Notes: generated by a model not told the origin, from the sequence alone. DNA of 64,000 nt from DATAUK01 sp036268295 (GCA_036268295.1 DATAUK010000050.1:94879-158878); one strand, 5' to 3'; shown: positions 51,793-61,653, counted from the stretch's first letter. Translations and numbers: made by a program.

Positions 51793-52895
51793 TAACGCAC
51801 CGAGGTCTCGACGAACGGCGGCTTCACCACACGCATCACCGAAGGCTTGCCGCGTACGTCGACCCGCACCTCCTCGCCCTCGCCGACCGACCGTGCCAGC
51901 AGCGCCATCCCGATCCCGGTCCGCAGGCTCGGCGAGAACGTCCCGCTTGTCACCTCGCCGAGATCGACGTCATCGTTCGACCGCACCGGCATGTGCGGGC
52001 GCGGGATGCCGCGGTCCTGGCTACGTAGCCCCCACAGCAGCCGCGGCGCACCGACCTCGCGCTCGCGAGTCAGCACGTCATGGCCCCAGAACGCCGGCTT
52101 CGACCAGCCGACCGCCCAGCCCAGCTTGGCCTGCACCGGCGTGACCGCGATCGAGAGGTCCGAGCCGTGAAGCGGATATCCCATCTCGGTGCGCAGGGTG
52201 TCGCGGGCGCCGAGACCGCATGGCTGGCCACCGAGCGGCGTCGCGGCCTCGAGCACGGCGTCCCACACCTGGCCGGCCGACTCGGCCGGCGGCATCAGCT
52301 CGTAGCCGTGCTCGCCGGTGTAGCCGGTGCGGCACACCGTGACCGGCAAGCCGCGCCAGTCGACCCGCTCGAACGCCATGTAGTCCATCGCGCTCGGCAG
52401 GCCGACCGCGTCGAGCACCTCCGCCGACTTCGGGCCCTGCACGGCGATTGTCGCGATCTCGCGATGGCGGTCCAGCACCTCGATGCCGGGCGGCGCGGCA
52501 GCGGCGAGCAGGCCGAGCACCTGCGCAGAGTTGGCGGCGTTGGGAACGATGAAGATGTCGCCCTCACTGCGGTAGACGATCAGGTCGTCGACGACGCCGC
52601 CGGTCTCCTCGTCACAGCACAGCGTGTACTGCGCCTGACCGTCGGAGATCCGGTCGAGGTCGTTGGTGAAGCAGATGTTGACGAACTCCGTGGCGCCCTC
52701 GCCACGCACGATCGCCTTGCCGAGATGGCTGACATCGAAGATGCCGACCGCCGAGCGGGTCGCGAGGTGCTCCTCGACGACTCCGGCGTAGGACAGCGGC
52801 ATCGACCAGCCGCCGAACTCGGCCATCCGAGCGCCGAGCCGAAGGTGCTGCTCGGTCAGTGGGCCCGCGATCGTGGGGTTTTCCGGCGCCGACAT
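51792..52895 (-). CDS. gcvT: Aminomethyltransferase (glycine cleavage T protein)
   Basis: About 367 residues. Transfers the methylene unit from lipoyl-bound aminomethyl on GcvH to tetrahydrofolate. The N-terminus has GGWSMPLSYAGVVEEH, then FDVSHLGK (near 54), FTNDLDRI, the folate-contact Asp region, RTGYTGEHGYEL near 197, and GLGARDTLRTEMGYPL near 229. The ATG at 52895 is chosen; an in-frame GTG at 52904 is possible. No gcvH or gcvP in the window, but lpdA, lipB and lipA are nearby. No glycine riboswitch is seen before it. Confidence 0.92.
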   Translation of the reverse strand: MSAPENPTIAGPLTEQHLRLGARMAEFGGWSMPLSYAGVVEEHLATRSAVGIFDVSHLGKAIVRGEGATEFVNICFTNDLDRISDGQAQYTLCCDEETGGVVDDLIVYRSEGDIFIVPNAANSAQVLGLLAAAAPPGIEVLDRHREIATIAVQGPKSAEVLDAVGLPSAMDYMAFERVDWRGLPVTVCRTGYTGEHGYELMPPAESAGQVWDAVLEAATPLGGQPCGLGARDTLRTEMGYPLHGSDLSIAVTPVQAKLGWAVGWSKPAFWGHDVLTREREVGAPRLLWGLRSQDRGIPRPHMPVRSNDDVDLGEVTSGTFSPSLRTGIGMALLARSVGEGEEVRVDVRGKPSVMRVVKPPFVETSVR

Positions 52896-52946
52896 GTCGT
52901 CCACGAGGCGCGACGTTACCCGGTTACGGGATTAGCATTCGCCCCC

Positions 52947-54467
52947 ATGACCCGAATCTCACTCACGAAGTCGCCGCTGGCCGAGCTCAACGTTGACGCG
53001 TTGATCATCGGAGTGGCGAGCAAGGGCAACTCCCTCACGCTCGCTCCCGGCGCGACCGGCGTAGACAAGGCGCTCAAGAAGCGCCTCGCTGCAGCATTGT
53101 CAGACCTCGGCGCGACCGGCAAGGCCAACGAGGTAACCAAGCTCCCGACCCTCGGCGCCACCAAGGCACCACTCATCGTGGCGGTCGGCCTCGGCCAGCA
53201 GCCCAAGAGCGACGGCCGGTACGCCGCCGAGACCATCCGCCGCGCCGTCGGCACCGCGGTGCGCTCGCTCGCCGGCACCGCCCGGGTCGCGACCGGTCTC
53301 GCCGCCGTCAACGGCGATCCGAGCGAGGCGGACATCCGCGCGGTCGCCGAGGGCGCCGTCCTGGGCGGCTACTCGTTCACGAAGTACCACAGCCGGGCGT
53401 CGAGCAAGGCGCACCCGCGGGCGGTGGGGACCGCGTCGATCGTCGTACCCGACCCGCGGGACAAGGCGGCGCGCAAGGTGATCGACCGCGCCACGATCCT
53501 GGGCGACGCGGTCACGTTGTGCCGCGACCTGGTCAACACCCCAGCACTCGACCTGCACCCGGCCGACCTCGCCGCGGCCGCCGTCGAGGTTTGCACCGAC
53601 GCCGGCTGCGAGGTCGAGGTCACCGACGAGGTCGCGCTCGCCGAAGGCGGGCACGGCGGCATCGTCGGCGTCGGCCAGGGCGCCAAGCACCCGCCGCGGC
53701 TGGTGCGGATCGCGTGGTCCGGCGGCGCTGCCGGCGCCACGGCGATCCACCTGGTCGGCAAGGGGATCACGTTCGACACCGGCGGGCTGTCGCTGAAGAC
53801 CTCGGCCGGGATGGAGTGGATGAAGGCCGACATGGGCGGTGCCGCGTCGGTGATCGCGACGCTGCGGGCGGCGGCTCAACTGAAGCTGCCGATCAACCTG
53901 GTCGGCTGGGTCGCGACCGCCGAGAACATGCCGAGCGGCAGCGCGATCCGCCCATCCGACGTGCTCACGATGCGCGGCGGCAAGACCGTCGAGGTCATGA
54001 ACACCGACGCCGAGGGCCGGCTGGTGATGGCCGACGCGATCGTCCGGGCCGGCGAGGAGTCGGCCGAGGTGATCGTCGACATCGCGACCCTCACCGGCGC
54101 GGCGCTGGTCGCGCTCGGCTCGCGGATCTTCGCGGTGATGACCAATGACGAGGCGCTGCAGTCCGAGATCGTCGCGGCGGCCGGCGCCGCCGGCGAGCAG
54201 AGCTGGCCGATGCCGCTGCCCGACGAGCTGCGCAGCTCACTGGACTCGGAGACCGCCGACCTGAAGAACATCGGCGACCGGTACGGCGGAATGCTTGTCG
54301 CCGGGCTGTTCCTGCGTGACTTCGTGCCGGCCGGCACGCCGTGGGCGCATCTCGACGTCGCCGGCCCGGCCTGGAACCAGGGCGAGGTCCACGACTACAC
54401 CCCCAAGGGCGGCACCGGAGTGCCGATCCGGACCTTGCTCGAGTGGCTGGAGGGTCGCACCGGCTGA
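52947..54467 (+). CDS. pepA: Leucyl (M17) aminopeptidase
   Basis: 506 residues. Removes N-terminal residues from peptides; two-zinc cytosolic hexamer. The metal-binding and catalytic segments GKGITFDTGGLSLK (near 271-284), MKADMGGAA near 291, and the family signature NTDAEGRLVMAD (near 352-363) are intact. The ATG at 52947 is chosen; the frame is open upstream to 52080 but that stretch is antisense of gcvT. It matches pepB (Rv2213) in mycobacteria by order. Confidence 0.94.
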   Translation: MTRISLTKSPLAELNVDALIIGVASKGNSLTLAPGATGVDKALKKRLAAALSDLGATGKANEVTKLPTLGATKAPLIVAVGLGQQPKSDGRYAAETIRRAVGTAVRSLAGTARVATGLAAVNGDPSEADIRAVAEGAVLGGYSFTKYHSRASSKAHPRAVGTASIVVPDPRDKAARKVIDRATILGDAVTLCRDLVNTPALDLHPADLAAAAVEVCTDAGCEVEVTDEVALAEGGHGGIVGVGQGAKHPPRLVRIAWSGGAAGATAIHLVGKGITFDTGGLSLKTSAGMEWMKADMGGAASVIATLRAAAQLKLPINLVGWVATAENMPSGSAIRPSDVLTMRGGKTVEVMNTDAEGRLVMADAIVRAGEESAEVIVDIATLTGAALVALGSRIFAVMTNDEALQSEIVAAAGAAGEQSWPMPLPDELRSSLDSETADLKNIGDRYGGMLVAGLFLRDFVPAGTPWAHLDVAGPAWNQGEVHDYTPKGGTGVPIRTLLEWLEGRTG

Positions 54468-54529
54468 AGCGCTCCGCGAGCGGGTGGAACAATGGTGGCC
54501 CGGTCCCGATTCAAGGAGACGTGACAACA

Positions 54530-55909
54530 GTGGCTGACCCGCAGACTGCCGACTTGGTGATCCTCGGCGGCGGCAGCGGTGGTTATGCCTGCGCGTTGCG
54601 AGCCGCCGAGCTCGACCTGTCCGTGATCATGGTCGAGCGCGAGAAGGTCGGCGGCACCTGCCTGCACCGCGGCTGCATCCCGACCAAGGCCCTGCTGCAC
54701 GCCGCCGAGGTCGCAGACGCCGCCCGCGAGGGTGAGAAGGTCGGCGTGCGCTCGAGCGTCGAGGGCATCGACATGGCCGGCGTCAACGGCTACAAGGACG
54801 CCGTGGTCGAGCGGCTGTTCAAAGGCCTGACCGGCCTGGTGAAAAGCCGCAAGATCACCGTGGTCCAGGGCGAGGGCCGGCTGACCTCGGCCACCACGGT
54901 CGAGGTCGACGGCACGACGTACTCCGCGTCCAAGGCGGTCGTGCTCGCGACCGGCTCCTATTCGCGGTCGCTGCCCGGCCTCGAGATCGACGGCGAGCGC
55001 ATCATCGCCAGCGAGCACGCGCTGACCCTTGACCACGTGCCGGGCTCGGTGGTCGTGCTCGGCGGTGGCGTCATCGGCGTGGAGTTCGCGAGCGTCTGGC
55101 GGTCGTTCGGCGCCGAGGTCACGATCGTCGAGGCGCTGCCCCACCTGCTGCCCAGCGAGGAAGAGTCGAGCTCGAAGCTGCTCGAGCGGGCGTTCCGCCG
55201 CCGCGGCATCAACTTCTCGCTCGGCGTGCGGTTCGCCTCGGCGAAGGTCACCGACACCGGCGTGACGGTCACGCTCGAGGACGGCAAGACCGTCGACGGC
55301 GAGCTGCTGCTCGTCGCGGTCGGCCGCGGCCCGGTCTCGGAAGGGACCGGGTACGCCGAGGCCGGCGTCGCCATGGATCGCGGCTTCGTCACCGTCGACG
55401 CCCACTGCCGCACCAACCTGCCGAACGTCTACGCGGTCGGCGACCTACGGCCCGGTCTGCAGCTCGCCCACGTCGGCTTCGCCGAAGGCATCATGGTCGC
55501 CGAGGAGGTCGCCGGCCTCAACCCGCCGACGATCGACTACGACGGGGTGCCGCGGATCACCTACTGCGACCCGGAGGTCGCCAGCGTTGGCATCACCAGC
55601 GCGACGGCCAAGGAACGCGGCATCGAGACCGTCGAGGTCACCTACGACCTGGCCGGCAACGGCCGGGCGCAGATCCTGCAGACCGCCGGCGCGGTCAAGG
55701 TCGTCGCGGCCAAGGACGGCCCGGTGCTCGGAGTGCACATGGTCGGTGCCCGGGTCGGCGACCTGATCGCCGAAGCCCAGCTGATCACCAACTGGGAGGC
55801 ATACCCGGTCGAAGTGGCGCAGCTGATCCATCCGCACCCGACGTTGTCCGAAGCTGTCGGTGAGGCCCACCTCGCGCTTGCCGGCAAGCCCCTACACAGC
55901 CACAGCTGA
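54530..55909 (+). CDS. lpdA: Dihydrolipoyl dehydrogenase (E3)
   Basis: 459 residues. Reoxidises dihydrolipoamide with NAD in 2-oxoacid dehydrogenase and glycine cleavage complexes. FAD loop GGGSGGYACA (near 12), redox disulfide GGTCLHRGCIPTK (near 40-52), NAD loop VLGGGVIGVEFA (near 180), second FAD motif VYAVGDL (near 302), and the catalytic HPHPTLSE (near 436) are complete. AAGGAG at 54513-54518 lies 11 bases before the GTG at 54530 and 2 bases before an in-frame GTG at 54521; I prefer the former. It is followed by sucB 19 bases later. Confidence 0.94.
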   Translation: MADPQTADLVILGGGSGGYACALRAAELDLSVIMVEREKVGGTCLHRGCIPTKALLHAAEVADAAREGEKVGVRSSVEGIDMAGVNGYKDAVVERLFKGLTGLVKSRKITVVQGEGRLTSATTVEVDGTTYSASKAVVLATGSYSRSLPGLEIDGERIIASEHALTLDHVPGSVVVLGGGVIGVEFASVWRSFGAEVTIVEALPHLLPSEEESSSKLLERAFRRRGINFSLGVRFASAKVTDTGVTVTLEDGKTVDGELLLVAVGRGPVSEGTGYAEAGVAMDRGFVTVDAHCRTNLPNVYAVGDLRPGLQLAHVGFAEGIMVAEEVAGLNPPTIDYDGVPRITYCDPEVASVGITSATAKERGIETVEVTYDLAGNGRAQILQTAGAVKVVAAKDGPVLGVHMVGARVGDLIAEAQLITNWEAYPVEVAQLIHPHPTLSEAVGEAHLALAGKPLHSHS

Positions 55910-55928
55910 ACCTAGGAGTCCGTGCTCG

Positions 55929-57386
55929 ATGTCCGTATCCGTCACGATGCCGCGCCTTGGCGAGAGCGTCTCCGAAGGCACCGTCACCCGGTGGCTCAAG
56001 GCCGAAGGCGAGCACGTTGACGCCGACGAGCCGCTGCTCGAAGTCTCGACCGACAAGGTCGACACCGAGATCCCGTCGCCGGCGAGCGGAACGCTGTCGA
56101 GCATCAAGGTCGCCGAGGACGAGACCGTCGACGTCGGCACCGAACTCGCGGTGATCGACGACGGCGCGGCCGCTGCCTCGGCACCCGCGCCGGCCGCCGA
56201 AGAAGCTCCCGCCGCTGAACCCGAACCCGAACCCGAGCCCGAACCGGAACCAGCACCCGCGCCTGCCGAGAAGTCGGACGCTGCGTCAGCCGCGGAACCA
56301 GAGCCCGCCGCCGAGGCCGCGGCTCCTGCACCCACTTCGGCTCCTGCCGCCGCACCTCCGTCACAGCCGAGCGCCACCGCCGAGGACTCCGAGGACGAGA
56401 CCGGCCAGGGTCCGTCGTACGTCACCCCGCTGGTACGTCGGCTGGCGAGCGAGCACGGCGTCGACCTCGCTGACATCACCGGCACCGGCGTCGGTGGCCG
56501 GATCCGCAAGCAGGACGTTCTCGACGCCGCGAGCCACACCCCAGCGGCCAAACCGGCCGCCGCTTCCGCTACCCCTGCGCCGGCGTCGGCGCCGGCGGCT
56601 CGACCGGCCGCGCCGGCACCTGCCGCTCGTCCGGCTGCTGCAGCCGCGGGCGGCGTCAGCCCGACGCGCGGCAGCACGGAGAAGCTCTCGCGACTGCGCG
56701 CGGTGATCGCCGAGCGGATGGTCGAGTCGCTGCAGGTCAGCGCCCAGCTCACCACCGTGGTCGAGGCCGACATCACCCGGATCGCGCTGCTGCGCGAGCG
56801 CGCCAAGGCCGAGTTCGAGGCCCGCGAGGGCGTCAAGCTCACCTACCTCCCGTTCTTCGCGCTCGCGACCTGCGAGTCGCTTCGCGAGCACCCGGTCGTC
56901 AACTCCTCGATCGACGTCGAAGCCGGCACGGTGACCTACCACGACGCGATCCACCTCGGCATCGCCGTCGACACGCCGCGCGGCCTGCTCGTCCCGGTCC
57001 TTAAGGACGCGAGCGACCTCAACCTCGCCGGCATCGCCCGCAAGGTCGACGACCTCGCGGCGCGAACTCGCGACAACCACATCACTCCGGACGAGCTCGG
57101 CGGCGGGACGTTCACGCTGACCAACACCGGCTCGCGCGGCGCGTTGTTCGACACCCCGATCCTCAACCAGCCGCAGGTGGGCATCCTCGGCACCGGCGCG
57201 GTCGTCAAGCGACCGGTCGTGATTGAGGATCCGGCGGTCGGCGAGGTCATCGCGGTCCGCAGCATCGTCTACCTTGCGCTGACCTACGACCACCGAATGG
57301 TCGACGGCGCGGACGCGGCTCGGTTCCTGACCACGGTCAAGGCACGGCTGGAGGCCGGCGAGTTCGAGGCTGATCTCGGCCTTTGA
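55929..57386 (+). CDS. sucB: Dihydrolipoamide acyltransferase (E2), 2-oxoglutarate dehydrogenase type
   Basis: 485 residues. One lipoyl domain (about 1-77) with the lipoyl Lys in STDKVDTEIP (near 42), a very Pro/Ala/Glu-rich linker including repeated Glu-Pro pairs, a peripheral-subunit-binding domain (about 161-197, VRRLASEHGVDL), a second Ala/Pro linker, and the acyltransferase core with the catalytic DHRMVDGADAARF near the end. Which E1 it serves (2-oxoglutarate or pyruvate) is not decided by sequence. Actinobacteria also keep this gene beside lipB and lipA, which make its lipoyl group. Confidence 0.9.
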   Translation: MSVSVTMPRLGESVSEGTVTRWLKAEGEHVDADEPLLEVSTDKVDTEIPSPASGTLSSIKVAEDETVDVGTELAVIDDGAAAASAPAPAAEEAPAAEPEPEPEPEPEPAPAPAEKSDAASAAEPEPAAEAAAPAPTSAPAAAPPSQPSATAEDSEDETGQGPSYVTPLVRRLASEHGVDLADITGTGVGGRIRKQDVLDAASHTPAAKPAAASATPAPASAPAARPAAPAPAARPAAAAAGGVSPTRGSTEKLSRLRAVIAERMVESLQVSAQLTTVVEADITRIALLRERAKAEFEAREGVKLTYLPFFALATCESLREHPVVNSSIDVEAGTVTYHDAIHLGIAVDTPRGLLVPVLKDASDLNLAGIARKVDDLAARTRDNHITPDELGGGTFTLTNTGSRGALFDTPILNQPQVGILGTGAVVKRPVVIEDPAVGEVIAVRSIVYLALTYDHRMVDGADAARFLTTVKARLEAGEFEADLGL

Positions 57387-57432
57387 CGGCTGCAGTCAAC
57401 ATCGTTTCACTCACTGCGGGTATGAACCCGGC

Positions 57433-58323
57433 GTGAACATAGTCGTGACCGGCTCGTCCGGGCTGATCGGCACCGGGTTGGTGCGTGCGTTGCGCTCCGA
57501 CGGTCATCAGGTACGCCGGCTGGTCCGGCATCCACCGACCGCCGCCGATGAGTCGCAGTGGGATCCGGCTCGCCGTCACGTCGATGACGACGCACTCGAC
57601 GGGATTGAGGCAGTGATCCATCTCGCCGGCGTCGGCGTCGCTGACAAGCGATGGAGCGAGCAGCACAAGCGCGCGGTGCTCGACAGCCGGGTCGACGGCA
57701 CGACCACGATCGCCGAAGCGGTCGCGCGCAACAGCGACCACGTCCGGGTGTTGCTGTCGGCAAGTGCGGTCGGGTGGTACGGCGAACGCGGTGAGGCTGT
57801 CCTCGACGAGACCGACCCGGCCGGCAGCGGCTTTCTCGCCGATGTCGTGCAGCAGTGGGAGGCAAGCACCGCGGCGGCGTCCGACGCCGGAGTGCGGGTC
57901 GTCACGATGCGGTCCGGGATCGTGCTGTCGGCCGACGGCGGCGCACTGGGAAAGGTGCTGCCGTTGTTCAAGCTCGGGCTCGGCGGCAAGCTCGGCTCCG
58001 GGCAGCAGTGGATGCCGTGGATCGCGCTCGCCGACGAGCTCGCCGCGATCCGCTTCCTGCTGACTCATGACGAGGTGTCCGGGCCGGTCAATCTGGTCGG
58101 GCCCAACCCGGTCCGCAACGCCGACTACACCTCCGCGATCGGCCGCGCGTTGCATCGCCCGACCGTCGCGACGGTGCCGCGGCTCGCGCTGCGGCTGGCG
58201 CTTGCCGGCTTCGCCGACGAAGGAGCATTGGTCAGCCAGCGGGTGTTGCCACGCAAGCTGGTCGATGCCGGCTACGAGTTCGGCTACCCCCACCTCGGCG
58301 CCGCCCTCGCCGCGATCCGGTAG
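57433..58323 (+). CDS. TIGR01777-family NAD(P)-dependent epimerase/oxidoreductase
   Basis: 296 residues. Rossmann loop VTGSSGLIG (residues 5-13), HLAGVGVADKRW near 63-74, the catalytic-type SASAVGWYGERG near 108 with Tyr, and a C-terminal DUF1731-like part (FLADVVQQWE and LPRKLVDAGYEFGYP). The reaction is not established. Located between sucB and lipB as in mycobacteria (Rv2216, from memory). GTG start. Confidence 0.88.
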   Translation: MNIVVTGSSGLIGTGLVRALRSDGHQVRRLVRHPPTAADESQWDPARRHVDDDALDGIEAVIHLAGVGVADKRWSEQHKRAVLDSRVDGTTTIAEAVARNSDHVRVLLSASAVGWYGERGEAVLDETDPAGSGFLADVVQQWEASTAAASDAGVRVVTMRSGIVLSADGGALGKVLPLFKLGLGGKLGSGQQWMPWIALADELAAIRFLLTHDEVSGPVNLVGPNPVRNADYTSAIGRALHRPTVATVPRLALRLALAGFADEGALVSQRVLPRKLVDAGYEFGYPHLGAALAAIR

Positions 58324-58326
58324 CCG

Positions 58327-59844
58327 TCAGATCGGTTTGATCGAGGCGACCCGCCAGCCGCCGCTGACGTTGGTCAACGACATCGTGAACGCCTCTGCCG
58401 GCCGGGCCGCGCCGCGCCCGACGACGTCGCCCTGCGCGTCGACGAGGGTGTAGCCGGTCAGCGCGTCGACGACACGAAGCCGCTCGGTCGTCGCGGTCGC
58501 CGACTCGGCCGACACCGACTTGACCGTTGCAGCGAAACCGCGGGCATGCAGCCCGCGGCTCTCCAGCGAGCTGACGGTGGCGAGGTCGGCGGCGTACGCC
58601 GGCGAACCCGGCGCGTAGACCGAGGCGAGTGGCGCGGCGTCGCCGGCCACGAACGCCTTGGCCCGCAACGAATCGAGGCTGCTGACCACGGCGAGCCACG
58701 ACGCCGGTGTGGGGGACGCGGACGGCTTCGTGGCCGCGATCGGCAACGCTGTCGGTTGATCGGACGAAGCCGTCGGGACTGGTTGAGGTGAGGTGGTCAC
58801 CGGCGCCGCGACCAGCGCGCTCGCCTGGCCACGACCGACGTGTGCGAGACCGACACCGATCGCCCCGGCGGCGACGAGCGAGCCGGCAGCAACCGCGACG
58901 ATCACGGATCGTCGTCGCCAGCTGCGCCCCGGACGGTCGCGATCGTCGTCATCGCCGCCGAAGAGCAGCTCCGCCGCCGGCTCGGGGGGAACGACGCGAT
59001 CGGTCATCGGTGACGGCTTCGGCGCCAGGGTGTGCACCAGCTTGACCGGTGCGGCGGTGCAGGCCCGCAGCACCGCGGTCGCGACCAGCCGCGGACTCGG
59101 GCGATGGTCGGGATCGAGGCTGAGCATCGACTCGACCACCGCGGCGAGCGCTTCCGGGGTCTCGGGAGCGAGGTCGAGCACCGTCGACCGCTCGCCGGCG
59201 GCCGCCCGCGCCAGCACGGTCGCGGCCGGGCCGCTCCCCCACAACGCCTCGCCGGTCAGCGCCGTGAAGCCGACCGCGCCGAGCGCGAAGACGTCGGATG
59301 CCGCGCTCGGCGCTCCGCCGCCAGCCACCACCGGGTCCAGATAGTCGACGGTTCCCTCAACGACCGGCGATGTCGCCCCGAGCGCCCGAGCGACGCCGAA
59401 GTCGGCGAGCAGTGGCCGGCCGTCGGCGGTGAACAGAATGTTGGCCGGCGTGATGTCACCGTGGATCAGGTCGCGGGCATGAGCAGCGGCAAGAGCCGCT
59501 GCGATCGGCGCCAGCGCAGTCACCACCTCGGGCGCCGGCAGCTTGCCACGCACCCCGAGCACGGTTGCGAGGCTGCCGCCGGCAGCGTGGTCCATCACCA
59601 GCACGGCCTCCTCGCCCTCGATCACGAGCCGGCGAACCCCAATGACATGCGGCCCGGCGACGGTCGCGAGCAACGCCGCCTCGCGCCGCAGCCGCTCGGT
59701 CGCGGCCGGGCCCCGGGTCCGCAGCCGCTTCAGCGCGACGGTGTCGCCGGTGTCGGACTCGTGCGCCCGCCACACCTCACCGGTGCCGCCGAACCCGATC
59801 AGCTCGTCGACGACGTACCCGTCGAGTGCAAAACGCTGGTCCAC
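58327..59844 (-). CDS. Receptor-like Ser/Thr kinase-related protein with altered catalytic loop
   Basis: 505 residues. Kinase domain about 10-265: Gly-rich loop GFGGTGEVW, ATP Lys in VALKRL, and DFG in ADFGVAR are present. The catalytic loop is HGDITPANI instead of HRDxKPxN, so the Arg and Lys are replaced by Gly and Thr while the Asp remains. The activation-segment APE is not recognisable. A membrane helix (about 311-335) leads to an extracytoplasmic Thr/Pro/Ser linker and a small SnoaL-like domain. It may be weakly active or a pseudokinase sensor. Confidence 0.82.
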   Translation of the reverse strand: MDQRFALDGYVVDELIGFGGTGEVWRAHESDTGDTVALKRLRTRGPAATERLRREAALLATVAGPHVIGVRRLVIEGEEAVLVMDHAAGGSLATVLGVRGKLPAPEVVTALAPIAAALAAAHARDLIHGDITPANILFTADGRPLLADFGVARALGATSPVVEGTVDYLDPVVAGGGAPSAASDVFALGAVGFTALTGEALWGSGPAATVLARAAAGERSTVLDLAPETPEALAAVVESMLSLDPDHRPSPRLVATAVLRACTAAPVKLVHTLAPKPSPMTDRVVPPEPAAELLFGGDDDDRDRPGRSWRRRSVIVAVAAGSLVAAGAIGVGLAHVGRGQASALVAAPVTTSPQPVPTASSDQPTALPIAATKPSASPTPASWLAVVSSLDSLRAKAFVAGDAAPLASVYAPGSPAYAADLATVSSLESRGLHARGFAATVKSVSAESATATTERLRVVDALTGYTLVDAQGDVVGRGAARPAEAFTMSLTNVSGGWRVASIKPI

Positions 59845-59909
59845 CCCGCCATTGGACCAGCGACCGCGCCCTCGCCGCGCTCGCTATCCACAGGGCATAC
59901 CGTGGCGGC

Positions 59910-60554
59910 ATGGCATTGCAGCTGGTCCGGCTCGGGACCGTCGGGTACGACGAGGCCTGGGCCCAGCAGCGCGACCTGCACGCGAGGCGGGTGGCCGGCG
60001 AGATCGACGACACCGTGATGCTGCTCGAACACGACGCGGTCTACACGGCGGGCCGGCGTACCGAAGCGTGGGAGCGGCCGACCGACGGCGCACCGGTCGT
60101 CGATGTCGACCGCGGCGGCAAGATCACCTGGCACGGCCCCGGCCAGCTCACCGGATATCCGATCGTCGCGCTGCCCGAACCGATCGACGTGGTCGGCCAC
60201 GTCCGGCGGCTCGAGGACGTCATGATCGGCTGCTGCGCGACGCTCGGGCTGCGCACGGTGCGGGTCGAAGGGCGCAGCGGTGCCTGGGTGCCGGCGGATG
60301 ATCGCGGGCCGGACCGCAAGGTCGCCGCGATCGGCGTACGGGTGGCGCGCGGCGTCACGATGCACGGCTTCGCGCTCAACTGCGACTGTGACCTGGCCGG
60401 CTTCGACCGGATCGTGCCGTGCGGCATCACCGACGCCGGCGTGACCTCATTGTCCAAAGAGCTCGGCCACGACGTCACCGTCGCCGCGGTCCTGCCGCTG
60501 GTCGAGGCCGAGCTGCACCGAGTCCTCACCGCCGTACCGATCTCAGCTCCGTAA
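59910..60554 (+). CDS. lipB: Octanoyl-[ACP]:protein octanoyltransferase
   Basis: 214 residues. Moves octanoate from ACP to the lipoyl domains of E2 and GcvH proteins, the first step of lipoylation. RTGGKxTxHGPGQL-like segment reads RGGKITWHGPGQLTGYP (near 71), the catalytic Lys is in KVAAIGVR (near 137), and the Cys in RIVPCGI (near 171). The ATG at 59910 is the family start; the upstream frame to 59826 overlaps the kinase gene. LipA follows 109 bases later. Confidence 0.93.
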   Translation: MALQLVRLGTVGYDEAWAQQRDLHARRVAGEIDDTVMLLEHDAVYTAGRRTEAWERPTDGAPVVDVDRGGKITWHGPGQLTGYPIVALPEPIDVVGHVRRLEDVMIGCCATLGLRTVRVEGRSGAWVPADDRGPDRKVAAIGVRVARGVTMHGFALNCDCDLAGFDRIVPCGITDAGVTSLSKELGHDVTVAAVLPLVEAELHRVLTAVPISAP

Positions 60555-60663
60555 CCACCCGCGCCGCCACTCCCCCCACCCCACCCGGCGAGTTTGGGGA
60601 CGTGACGTGTCGAGGCGACCGGACGCAACCGGCGGCGGAGCGTGGCGGCGTAGCCTGGAAACC

Positions 60664-61593
60664 GTGAGCATCGTGGCACCGGAGGGGCGCAAGCTGCTGC
60701 GGGTCGAGGCTCGCAACGCCGCGGTGCCGATCGAGAAGAAGCCGGCCTGGATCAAGACCCGGGCGCGGATGGGCCCGGAGTTCACCGAGCTCAAATCCTT
60801 GGTACGCCGCGAAGGACTGCATACCGTCTGCGAGGCGGCCGGCTGCCCCAACATCTACGAGTGCTGGGAAGACCGCGAGGCGACGTTCCTGATCGGCGGC
60901 GAGCAGTGCACCCGTCGCTGCGACTTCTGTCAGATCGACACCGGCAAGCCCTCGACGCTCGACCCGGACGAGCCGCGCCGGGTCGCCGAGAGCGTCAAGA
61001 CGATGGGGCTGCGCTACGCGACCGTCACTGGCGTCGCCCGCGACGACCTCGAGGATGAAGGCGCCTGGTTGTATGCCGAGACCATCCGCGCGATTCACGG
61101 TCTCAACCCCGGCACCGGCGTCGAGATCCTGGTCCCCGACTTCTCGGCAAAACCTGAGCTTTTGCAACAGGTTTTCGATGCCGCCCCGGAGGTGTTCGCA
61201 CACAACCTCGAGACCGTGCCGCGTATCTTCAAGCGGATCCGGCCGGCGTTCCGCTATGACCGCTCGCTGGCCGTCATCACTGCCGGCCGCGGGGCCGGGC
61301 TGGTCACCAAGTCGAACCTGATCCTCGGCATGGGCGAGACCCGCGACGAGGTCGAAGGCGCACTCGCCGACCTGCACGACGCCGGCTGCGACCTGATCAC
61401 AATCACGCAGTACCTGCGGCCTTCACCGCGCCACCACGCGGTCGAGCGATGGGTGAAGCCGGAGGAGTTCGTCGAGCTCGCCGCGGTCGCCGAGCAGATC
61501 GGCTTCGCCGGGGTGCTGAGCGGCCCGCTGGTCCGCTCGTCGTACCGGGCCGGCCGGCTCTACCAGCAAGCTATTGCAGTGCGCGCGGTCTAA
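60664..61593 (+). CDS. lipA: Lipoyl synthase
   Basis: 309 residues. Radical SAM enzyme inserting two sulfurs into protein-bound octanoyl groups. The auxiliary cluster CEAAGCPNIYECW (near 56-68), the SAM cluster motif CTRRCDFCQID (near 83-93), and the conserved RSSYRAG at the C-terminus (Ser ligand of the auxiliary cluster) are present. The GTG at 60664 gives the shortest plausible N-terminus. Confidence 0.95.
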   Translation: MSIVAPEGRKLLRVEARNAAVPIEKKPAWIKTRARMGPEFTELKSLVRREGLHTVCEAAGCPNIYECWEDREATFLIGGEQCTRRCDFCQIDTGKPSTLDPDEPRRVAESVKTMGLRYATVTGVARDDLEDEGAWLYAETIRAIHGLNPGTGVEILVPDFSAKPELLQQVFDAAPEVFAHNLETVPRIFKRIRPAFRYDRSLAVITAGRGAGLVTKSNLILGMGETRDEVEGALADLHDAGCDLITITQYLRPSPRHHAVERWVKPEEFVELAAVAEQIGFAGVLSGPLVRSSYRAGRLYQQAIAVRAV

Positions 61594-61653
61594 ACACGAT
61601 CGCCCAACGGCGTTCATATTCGGGCAACCTGGGCGACACATCGGTCGGTCATC

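Noticed and set aside
52080..52946. N-terminal extension of the aminopeptidase frame
   Set aside because: It is antisense of gcvT; the conserved aminopeptidase begins at the ATG at 52947.
56220..56270. Short DNA repeat in sucB
   Set aside because: Encodes the Glu-Pro-rich flexible linker between the lipoyl and subunit-binding domains, common in E2 proteins.
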